Origin: Kingdonia uniflora
Taxonomy: Eukaryota; Streptophyta; Magnoliopsida; Ranunculales; Circaeasteraceae
Reading direction: 5' to 3'
Assembly (NCBI GenBank): GCA_014058105.1
Contig: JACGCM010001242.1
Coordinates: 62,001-126,000 of the forward strand
Length of the DNA stretch: 64,000 bases
Part shown: positions 55,849 to 64,000 of the stretch, piece after piece
Numbering within the stretch: the first letter of the stretch is position 1
How the letters are laid out: every line of letters begins with the position of its first letter
Made by a program: the position numbers and the translations under genes
Notes under the pieces: generated by a model
Told to the model about the DNA's origin: nothing
Seen by the model: only the letters and a program-made list of their open reading frames with translations
The model's database searches: none

Positions 55849-58351
55849 TGTAAGGTCCCGTAAAATTATTTTATTCTTAATCTCTTACCTGCATTCATAT
55901 ATCTCATTTGAATCTTTTAGCACTCTAAAATTCTTGTTATTAGTAGTTGTAGCTTTTACCTGTTGCTAGGTTGCTTCTGGGTTGTGGCTTTCCCTCTGGG
56001 ATGAGAGGAGGAAGAGGTGTGTAGCTTCAGGAGACCGGTGTTTAGTTTTCCTCTTTAATGTCAGATATTCCCAGTGGTCGTTCAAACGAGTTCTTTAGTC
56101 GTTCGAACGAATCAGACTTATCTTCTGGACATTTTGTCCATTGGATGTCCTATGTCGTTCGAACTTGTTTCTCTGTCGTTCGAACAAGTCGATCACTCAA
56201 TTGGAATTTTCTTCTTGAACAACAGAGTCGTTCTAACGAGTTCTTTAGCCGTTCAAATGACCTATCGTTTTCTTTATATACCGAACCTTCCTCATAATTT
56301 CATTTTTACTCTTTCTCCCAACCGACCTTCAACCGACTGAACCCTAACCTAATTTTCTTCAAATTGATTACCTTCCCTTGCTCTATCAGGTGTTTTGAGG
56401 TTGGATTATCACTCTGGTTAGTCCTGGCATTGATATTTGGAAGAATTTCGGCTTCGTTCGTGATTTTTCTCCACTCTTCGCCGAGTATTGGCCGTTCTTC
56501 CTTCGGGTGAGTAGTTCTCTCTATTCTCTCCCTTGTGGATGCTTAAATTTTAGTGTTAGCCGCTATTGGTGATTTTAGGGTTTGGTGAATTTGGGGGTTT
56601 TGTTAAATTCTTGATCGTAATTGTCGCAGGCAGGGTAGTGATTGTTCTGGCTTGCTTGTTGGACCTTTTGGGATTGGTGTTGATCATTGAACTTGTGGGT
56701 TGTTTGGATGCCCTGACTTTACTTAGCCAGATTCTTTGTTACCCCATATCAGGCGAGTTCCCATCTTTACTAAATTATTCTACTAGTTTACTTGATGTCA
56801 TTTTAGAGAAACAATTGGTTTGAGAGGTGCATGTATTTTAACTGGAATTACCTTAGTGATGTTCAGGGTAGTTGATTATCTATATGTTAATCTTATTAGT
56901 TGTACTTGGCTTGGACGGTTGCAGTCCTAGACTTCTGATATTTTTAGGATTCTTGTTGATTCGGGTAGCTGGCCTTGATTCAGTCAAGTCTATTAGAGAC
57001 TGATATTTTTGCTTAGTGACAGGGTTTTGGTCACGGTTTATGTGTTTGATGTGTGACGAATTTTGTCACGGTTCATCAGGATTTGTGTGACAGGTTTGTA
57101 GCGGTTCTTCTACGTATAGATATGCGACGGAGTCACTGTTCATTTTGTTTAGGATCGTTAACCGCGCTCTTAGGCAAGTGGTCATCCTAGGTGTGTTTGC
57201 TGGGTTTGCGGCTGTTGGTTGTTGATCTTGCAGATCAGTTACACCTGTAGATCATGTGAATCTTATCATAACTCCTTTGCTTTACGAGATTGGATACGTA
57301 GCTCCAGATCGGCTAACCCCCGTGGGTTATTTGGATTCCCAAACCGGGTTGAAATAGAGTGGGTGAGTTTGGGACTGATACTATCATACCTGAGCACCCT
57401 ATGGAGTATGGGATGATATAAGATAGTTTTCCTGAAACCCATCTCGTCCGGGGAGGTTGAAACTCCTCTAGATTACAAAGAGAGTTCGGACGTTGGCTCC
57501 GTGGGTTGAAAATCCCAGAACACTTTGATCAAGTGGAATATCCTTGGCCTGGTCAAGCCGGACCAAATCGAACCAATTGTATCTAAGCGATGGCTTTGTT
57601 AATATATCACGCTAGCGGTCGGTCAACCAATATCTCTTAACGTCAATCATTCTTGTGGTGGGATAGGTATGGGACTATCCTTTATCATATCTGCATAACA
57701 TTTCATCATTACATTCTGCATATTCTCACTTCCTCATAACTCTATTCCAAATCCTTCATTCTATTCTTCTTCTCATATTCCCTATCTCTGCATTTCTTCT
57801 TCTCTTGACAACTTTGTGTATTTAGATGATGTTAGCTGGAGGTAGTGTGGTTCTTTGAATCTGTATTAGAAACAGTCACTCTATAGTTATATTATACTTT
57901 AGATTATTCATATCATTCATCTCTCACTCTTTTCGACAGTAGCTCTATTAGTAGATTGTTTAGTCTTGTTGGGATTCAGTCAGCCGTGGTTTTTCTCACT
58001 CTCGCTATTGTAAACATTTCAGAGGTTGATTAGTTGGTTTGCTGATGACTTCAGTTGAGCTTAGTGCCTGCCGAGCAGTTGCAGATCAGTCCTAGTCTTA
58101 GTACTCATGTATGATATTTTAGACTTTGTGCAGTGTCGTTATATATATTCAGGACATTGTATCGGTTTTCAGTTTTGAGATGTATATATATGTCTATTGC
58201 TTCCGGTTATTGTTTCTTTTAACTCCGATGATTATTTCTATTGAATGGCCTAGCCTGTATTCTTTACGGCTTGGTCGTTCCTATGATTACTGGCGTTCCT
58301 GAATCCCGATATTTGGCTTACCTTACCAAACAGTGATTTTGGGGCGTTACA
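55849..58351 (+). repeat. Tekay 3' LTR (2503 bp)
   Basis: Pairs with 48460-50961, with the same start, palindrome pairs and end GTTACA, followed by CTTAT. Confidence 0.95.
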
Positions 58352-58356
58352 CTTAT
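58352..58356 (+). repeat. Right target site duplication of Tekay (CTTAT)
   Basis: Identical to 48455-48459; gene C exon 4 resumes at once in TatC. Confidence 0.93.
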
Positions 58357-60541
58357 ATTAAAGAAGAGGAAGATGAAGAGATTGAAGATGTTGTTGTTGG
58401 GGTTATGGACGGGCTGGATGGTATTTTTCCCCAGACAGTACGAGACAATCAAGGGGATAACAATGAGCGCCCAGAGGGGGATAATAAGAAGGTAACGTAG
58501 AATGATGATTTTGTGATTGAATCAATATTTGGGAATATTTTTAAATTGATTGGATATTGCTTGTTGGATAGAATTTTGTAGGCTTAGTCACTTTTGTAAA
58601 CCTTGTTATAGGAACTTAAGGACATGCGCCTCAGAATAAAAGATTTAGAGACTAAGCTTGCTAAGGAGAGAGATGTCTCAGCGTCCCTGCTTTCTTCACA
58701 AGTGAAGCTACAGGTTAGAACATAGTATGAAATATTTGACTTGTATGCTTCATTAGTATAGAGCTACAAAGTAATAAATAGAGTGTAGAGACAGACCAAA
58801 AACCTGTTATCAGTTTAGGGGCAGTGGTACTGAAATGGTACACAGGAAATACCAAAGTATTGACAAATTAAAATATAGAGAATGTGTACCTTAGACTTGA
58901 AAGTATGTGTTATGGAGCATCCATCTGAGATTGTAATTCAACCTTAAGTTTAGAAGTAGTTTTACAAAGTGGATGTCAAAAAATAAATATCTTGTTAGAA
59001 ATGAGATACATGTGTTGAATGAGTGTTATGAATCAAACTTGATATAATGTATCTGAATGTGCAGGTCGAATTGGAATCAGCTCGTTTGCGCGAAGATGAT
59101 GCACGTCAATGTAACCAAGAATTTGTAGAGGAGTTTGATTGGATCTGAGAGGCGAATGAAGACAGAGAAGATCAACATGTAAAGGTGCACTTCATGTCTG
59201 TTGAGGCAACACAGACTACTGTTGACCTTGCTCAGAAGATCATGGAGAAGGATGCCAAAATTAAGAATGGGCAAAAAGAGCTCGCGGAGTTAAAAGAACA
59301 TGCAATGAAGCTCAAAAGCTAGAGTGATGAATTGGTGGCAAAGAGTAGGGAGGTTGACATGGCTCGTTACTGTATACAGGTGCTAGAAAGATCGATGGAT
59401 GGGTTAAATCGTTTTGTGGCTAGTTTGAAGGATGAATTGATCAGGAAAATAAATAATCAAGAAAAAATTCGAGCTGATCTAGTGAATAGCAGGAGCTAGC
59501 TGGAGCGATTGAAGAAGAAAATTGTTAAGATGGATAGTGAGCTGAAGAGAGCTCAAGATGATCTATATGCCTCTAAAGTTGCTGTTGAATAGTTATCTAC
59601 AACCTTACTTGCAAAAGATATGGAATTTTGGACTGTGCAACGTAAGTGTGATGAGTTGAATGAAAGGGTGGCGCAATTGAAGACCAAATTGGCGCAAGCC
59701 AATTCGCGTGCCAGAAAACGTCGAGGTTGGAGAGCGTTCGAGGAAGAATAAAAATGATGCCAAGGTTTCCCTTGTTCAAGGGGATGTAGTCAGCCTTTCA
59801 GCTCGAATAAGAAAGTTGGAGGGGGATATCGCTCAAATTCAAGGTCATGTGCAAAAAAGAGTTGAGCGGTTAAGGGAGCGTGAAAGGAATCTGGATGCTG
59901 CTCTTTCCAGGGAACAAGGGCTAGAATACTCTATCAGAGGGAAGGAGATTTTGATACAGCAGAAAGACGAGTTGTTACCAAAAATTATGGATGTGAAAGA
60001 TTTGAACATGGAGATTGTGGCACTTCGTGCTCAGGTGGAAGATTTGAAGGCGATTAATCAAGATGAATCAACTAAAGCTGATAAAAAATTGGAAGAGAAC
60101 ATTGCATATTCAGCTCGAGTGGATAGCAAAATGATTTGGCAAAAAGAACTGTACACGGGGTTGGAAGAACGCCTTCATCGAGTGAGAGCAAACTTTTTTA
60201 AGGCAATTATACCACATACAACACACTCAGACCTGTTAAGGGCGATGATCACCTATTTTGTAGAGGAGGTAAAAAGGCTTGAATTATAAAGAGATACCTT
60301 GTTCAAAAGTTTGTCAGATAGGGGATGTATTTGCTGAGTTTATATTAATCGAAGAAATTGCACGCAATCCCTAGAAACGGACTTAGGCCCTCGATCTACT
60401 GAATTGATAGAGCAGGGCAGGATTGTTGTGATTGCTCGAGCTCGAGAATTCATGGTCGATCGACCTCCTAATGTAAAATTTGTGGCTGATTGACCTCCTG
60501 TTGTAGGGGATAGCATTGCTGACATCCCCACAGTAAAAAAG

Positions 60542-61005
60542 TGTAATGGCATGTTTTTGGAATGATAATCTTCGCCAATACTTTTCGTAAAGAAGATGCA
60601 ATAATAACCTAAACAAGCAAGATTTTACGTGGAAAACTCAGTAAAAGCTGAGAAAAACCACAACCTATAGGAGGGTTTTAAAGTAAAATCCAATATGTTG
60701 CTAGTTATTACAAATTTTTGAGTGACTATAGGGTAAGGAAGTAAAAGTAGTAGGGTTGCGGATCTGAATAATCTCTTTTTTGCCTGTATTTATAGTAGAT
60801 ACAGGCAGTTTACAAAAAGAAAGAAACAGTCTCCTATTTTGGGGGGAGTGGGCAAACTTCGCGGATATCTAACAACTCTTTCTTGACCAGGCACAACGGC
60901 TACTTTTAGTAGGTCGAGGACTTATGGTAACTTATCTACTGTTGTCTGCCTTCAACTATGCTATGTCGGTTTATCCTTACCGAATCTGGGAAATATGCTA
61001 CTACA
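60542..61005 (-). repeat. TatD 3' LTR (464 bp)
   Basis: On the - strand it starts TGTAGTAGCATATTTCC and ends TGCCATTACA. The hairpin GCCTGTAT...ATACAGGC (60782-60806) encloses the TATA box. A polypurine tract (GATAATGGGGCGAT on the - strand, 61006-61019) adjoins. Confidence 0.88.
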
Positions 61006-61190
61006 ATCGCCCCATTATCGACATAAGTACTTTTGGCTTTGTCGAGAAGAAGTTATAATTCAAAAAGGCTGCCGATGTCTTTGAAAGTATTCCTGTTATC
61101 ATTTCTGAGGTCAAAGTGAAGTGAACCTGGTCATCTCTTTCCTGAGGAGCAATTAATGCAGGACATTGGACCAGGAAAATTCAATTGGGG

Positions 61191-61200
61191 TATAAATAGA
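61191..61200 (+). promoter_or_regulatory. TATA box of the TatD antisense region
   Basis: TATAAATAGA, 48 bp before an ATG at 61239. It has the same orientation and place as the antisense TATA boxes of TatA and TatC. Confidence 0.5.
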
Positions 61201-61238
61201 CGGTCTTAAGAAGGGTTTGGTGGTGGTAAATTGTAAGG

Positions 61239-61470
61239 ATGCCACCTCAAGTGTGGCATAGCGAGTTGCCTGAGGATGAAGATAGTGTTTGTGAAAACTA
61301 AGTTGAGGTAAGATGTTTTGCCAAGTATTATCTTTTCGGTCTAGCAATTGATGTTATCAAGGTGAGGGGAGTTAGGGGAGGTATAGCCAAAGTGTGTATT
61401 AACGTAGGGAATCTATTTGGGTTGGTTTCAACTACTGTTGTTGGAGGTATAGAAGCTGATAAATAGTATT
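61239..61470 (+). pseudogene. TatD antisense reading frame, unrecognised, broken
   Basis: MPPQVWHSELPEDEDSVCEN, a TAA, then VEVRCFAKYYLFGLAIDVIKV to another stop near 61465. I find no clear match to genes A or B. It is listed because it lies behind a TATA box in the antisense place. Confidence 0.3.
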
Positions 61471-62065
61471 GGGGAAGGGGATACTATTCATATTGAAGAA
61501 GATGATGTGAAGGTTGGTTGGGCATCCAGGGATCTTGTCGAACGAAGGAGGCTTATTATAATTTTCTATTGCCTATCATCTGTTGAGGCAGCTCTGTTTA
61601 GAGATTCCCTGACCTGAGATTCATTGAGTTTCTTAGGATATCGTTGCCCCTGCTTCTAGAGATAATGTCAAATTCTGGTGAAAAGAAGTAATAATGTCTG
61701 ATCCTGGTAAAAAGATGCACAGAGCAACTAGTCCTTGATGCCGAATACAAAGAGAGCCGTGTAATTGGATGTAATATAAATGAAGGAAGGAGTTGTTAAA
61801 TGTAATATATAACAGTTATTTCAATGAATAAAGTTTTTTGTTTAGACTTCCCCCCCTTTTTTTCTTTTTTTTGTCGAGTATATATTTGTTTTTGTTAATA
61901 TGCAAGTGATCCAACTATAGTTGACTGAGTGGGGTAAGGAACGGATTTCAAGGTTGATTGATTTGATTGCTGAAAATGTAAAATTCCAAGGTGAAATAAA
62001 TGTTTGTTATGTTGGCTTTGACATTGGAGGACTATAAGTATCCCCTGGATGTTTCAAATTGAGAA
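61471..62065. other. TatD non-coding spacer
   Basis: AT-rich with a poly-T tract near 61850-61870. No gene seen. CTATAAGTATCC near 62034 is a possible TATA box for the gene A copy that follows. Confidence 0.4.
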
Positions 62066-62080
62066 TTGTGTATTGAAGAA

Positions 62081-62263
62081 ATGGTGAAGACTAGGTCTTA
62101 CGTTCGGAATGAGGTGTTCAGCCACGTCAAAGTTAAGTATTGGGAATTATACAGTCGGTATCTTGGTAATCAGAATGCTAACCTTTACTTGGAAGATCCT
62201 GTTGAGCCATATTATGATAGGATGAGCGAGGCAGAGGTGAAGGATGATGAAGAGGATTTTTAG
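62081..62263 (+). pseudogene. TatD antisense gene A, truncated
   Basis: MVKTRSYVRNEVFSHVKVKY at the start, then YLEDPVEPYYDRMSEAEVKDDEEDF and a TAG, then FRC. This follows the gene A pattern (MVKT, KVKY, Pro patch, MSEAE, acidic run, F.R) and stops where TatA continues with WRF. Confidence 0.55.
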
Positions 62264-62879
62264 TTTCGCTGTTAACTACAATTTTGAGCCCTCCTGAACG
62301 TGTGAGTAACATATATACTCGTGCGAAGATGTTGATTCGGAAAGAAGATGCTGCTGCATTTAGGAGTTTGTAAATTGAATTTGTAGAAGTAGTAAATGTA
62401 ATGCACGAATTGTGTTTGAAAATAAAATGATAATAGAATTCGAAGTCAGAATGTAATTGTCGATGTTTTGATATGCTAAATTTTCATCAAATATATTTTG
62501 GACATAGTAAAATTATGGAATGTAGTAATGTGTTACTCGTTGTATTTGTAATGTCGAATAAATTTTTGAAAGTTGATCGGATTGATGAAGATTTTCTGTA
62601 GATATAGGTATTTGTAAATAAGGTAAAAATGTACGGAGGTAGTGAGGGGATTAAGCATGGCAAGGTGTGGTCCCGTAGATGAAATCTTGAAGTATAAGGA
62701 AGATGATGTACAACATCTTTGTGACAAGATAGGTTGTGCTTTGTTGTGTATGAATATGTCAGAAGAAATTCTTCGAGATATGGAAGTATAACAATGTAGC
62801 GGTTTGTTGGTTTTGGTAAAGAGTCAAAGAATTTGAGAAAAGATTCTTAAAGTGTTATGCTCGATTACTCGAAAGGTCA
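62264..62879. other. TatD region between antisense gene A and pol
   Basis: No gene recognised. The rest of the integrase, any tandem array and gene C are missing here, so a deletion boundary probably lies near 62880. Confidence 0.4.
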
Positions 62880-63420
62880 CGAAGCGGTGTGATGAGCAGT
62901 CACGTGGGGTCTATAAATAGCTCGAAGGTGGGCGACTGCTTTAACCCATTATGTGATGTAGTAAGTGGCTACAAGGATAAACCTTTGGTTTCCCAATGCT
63001 GGATGGAAAGGTCCAATGATGTCGATTTCCCATCATTTGAATGGCCAGAGGATATTGGTAATGTGCAAGTCAAGTGTTGGACTTTTGATATCTTGAACAT
63101 AGATTTGGTATTTTAAGCATTTCCGTACAATATCTTTGCAGTCCTATCTCATCTTAGGCCAATTAATTACATGTGTGATTGCCCACTGGGCTAATGATCT
63201 TCTCGAAATATATGCGCCACAGATACCTTCGTGAAGTTCTTTTATTTTGACTTGAGCTTGGTTTAAAGATATGCATTCAATCAAGGGTCCTCCTCTTGTG
63301 ATACGATATAGGACGTTATCTTGAACTATGAATCTGGGGCATTTGGCCAAAAGTAAACGGGCTTCTTCTTTCTTACTTGGGAAGATATTGGAGTTGAGGT
63401 ATGCATATAATGGTCTTCTT
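62880..63420 (-). pseudogene. TatD integrase, zinc-binding domain and start of core
   Basis: On the - strand 63350-63144 reads FIVQDNVLYRITRGGPLIECI and IKELHEGICGAYISRRSLA (HHCC region). It continues to DCKDIVRKCLKYQ, then WPFK, a stop, WEIDIIGPFHPALGNQRFILVA near 63030-62955, with the first catalytic Asp. The second Asp and Glu are absent: the core ends at about 62930. Confidence 0.82.
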
Positions 63421-63455
63421 CAGTCGTTAGGGTCTTCATCTTCAGTAATAGTGAT

Positions 63456-64000
63456 TTAGATTGTTGACTGTAAATAAAGGTTTGAATGCCCAATGATTTT
63501 GATATCTAAAGATCGTATTTCACTGTCTCCCTGCATGGCAGCGATGTAAGCCAATGCGTTGACATGGCAATTTTCTTGTCGAGGTAAGTAGGAGATCGAT
63601 GTTTGTTTGAATTTGTTCATTTTTTCTTCGACCAGGGCTGCATAATCGACCATTTTTCCTCTTGTGTGGAACGTTTTGTTGTAATGATTGGCCACATGTA
63701 AAGAATCGACGTAAATTGATATTTCTTCCATGCTAAGTGTAAGTGCGAGATCGAGTCCGTGGAGGATACCTTCATATTCAGTCTCATTGTTTTGTGGCAT
63801 AGAAGTTTAGTTTAATAATTTTCTCGATGCGATGATTGGATGATGTAACGAGGACAATGCCAATTCTTGATCCTCATGGTCCAGCTGATCCGACTGTAAA
63901 AAGTTATCATCCAGTACGTCGCGACTATGCATCTGGTTCAGCAATTGAGTCATTTGTGAAGATTTCTTCGAGTTCTTCCCAATCAGGGTCTTTAACTGGA
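63456..64000 (-). pseudogene. TatD second, archaeal-type RNase H
   Basis: On the - strand the sequence near 63900-63790 gives GSAGP, GSRIGIVLVTSSNHRIEK. 63800-63456 is open with NNETEYEGILHGLDLALTL, ISIYVDSLHVANHY and YLPRQENCHVNALAYIAAM. The final catalytic Asp (usually DALA) is Asn. The domain sits before the integrase as in the other Tat elements. The sequence before 64000 continues into the RNase H linker. Confidence 0.85.

Larger units (their letters stand above)
48460..58351 (+). mobile_element. Complete Tekay-type chromovirus (Ty3/Gypsy), 9.9 kb, nested in TatC
   Basis: Two LTRs of 2502 and 2503 bp, a tRNA-Met-type PBS, gag-pol with protease, RT, RNase H, integrase and a chromodomain-like C-terminus, and a perfect CTTAT duplication. 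Long LTRs and the pol end ...KVxWxxHGxEEATWE match the Tekay (Del) clade. Several stops and a lost integrase Glu make it non-autonomous. Confidence 0.93.
43379..60541 (-). mobile_element. TatC: Tat-lineage retrotransposon, 3' half, split by Tekay and TatD
   Basis: It starts (in + coordinates) with its 3' LTR (43379-43980), then PPT, antisense genes A, B and C on the + strand. It stops at 60541 inside the end of gene C, where TatD has inserted. The LTR and antisense genes are of the TatA family. Its pol, array and 5' LTR should lie right of the window beyond TatD. The Tekay element at 48460-58351 is nested in gene C. Confidence 0.85.
46055..60541 (+). pseudogene. TatC antisense gene C, interrupted by the Tekay element
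   Basis: Exons matching TatA: 46055-46498, 46684 to about 47505, 47579-48081, 48168-58491 (split by Tekay), 58612-58713 and 59065-60541. Exon 2 has FLDFPGRLETYPP, YFYLLADLE and the Transposase_28-like region; exon 3 has a KEKKRKVKAS basic patch; exon 6 is an almost unbroken coiled coil with LRAMITYFVEEVKRLEL near its end, as in TatA. Exon 4 without the insertion is 427 nt against 428 in TatA. Stops occur in most exons. TatD cuts off the last residues. Function unknown. Confidence 0.65.
60542..64000 (-). mobile_element. TatD: shorter Tat-lineage element, 3' part, nested in TatC
   Basis: From its 3' LTR (60542-61005) through an antisense region (61191-62263) to integrase and RNase H segments on the - strand, ending at the window edge. 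No gene C is present between pol and the LTR, so it is a reduced form or has a deletion. The LTR is of the family of the solo LTR at 19348. Confidence 0.85.

Noticed and set aside
1..64000. CRISPR arrays, bacterial operons, rRNA or tRNA genes
   Set aside because: The direct repeats found are long-unit tandem arrays or LTRs with no spacer structure; no cloverleaf or rRNA sequence was seen. The PBS sites are tRNA complements and not tRNA genes.

Overview
This window looks like a repeat-rich intergenic region of a eudicot plant genome. It is AT-rich, carries one intron-containing nuclear gene, and the rest is mostly nested LTR retrotransposons of plant-specific lineages (Ty3/Gypsy Tat and Tekay), a MuDR-type DNA transposon, and scraps of other genes. 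The species cannot be named from the sequence.

Layout. (1) 1-13863: an almost complete, decayed Tat-lineage element (TatA, + strand). It has the end of its 5' LTR, PBS, gag, protease, RT, RNase H, a second (archaeal-type) RNase H, integrase, a 4 x 161-bp tandem array, a block of antisense genes, PPT and 3' LTR. (2) 13864 to about 17880: a Mutator-like element with a decayed MuDR transposase on the - strand. (3) 18369-23805: the only gene that looks intact, seven exons and 422 aa, a plant-conserved protein beginning MAYIPPHKRHS. Its second intron holds a solo LTR. (4) 24735 and 41029-43090: a possible minus-strand Helitron end, and fragments of a ubiquitin-conjugating enzyme gene and a KIN-10A kinesin gene, both on the - strand. 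(5) 24846-39490: a full-length Tat element (TatB, + strand) with both LTRs and a perfect TGTAT target duplication. It has a 5 x ~145-bp tandem array and its own antisense gene block. (6) 43379-60541: the 3' half of a third Tat element (TatC, - strand) of the same family as TatA; its antisense genes read on the + strand. (7) 48460-58351: a complete 9.9-kb Tekay-type chromovirus inserted in a coding exon of TatC, with 2.5-kb LTRs and a perfect CTTAT duplication. (8) 60542-64000: the 3' part of a fourth, shorter Tat element (TatD, - strand), cut by the window edge.

The most interesting feature is the antisense block of the Tat elements. Comparing TatA, TatB and TatC shows a small gene A (about 98 aa), a small gene B (about 93 aa) and a large gene C. 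Genes A and B sit behind TATA boxes of their own. Gene C is spliced, with up to six introns at matching places. It encodes a domain like the 'putative gypsy type transposon' family (Pfam Transposase_28) followed by a long coiled coil. Antisense ORFs are known in Tat elements (for example gene23 of maize-group Grande), but their function is not known.

All transposon genes except perhaps TatA genes A and B carry stops, frameshifts or lost catalytic residues. Nesting order by insertion: TatC before Tekay; TatC before TatD; the DNA around 24735-43378 before TatB.
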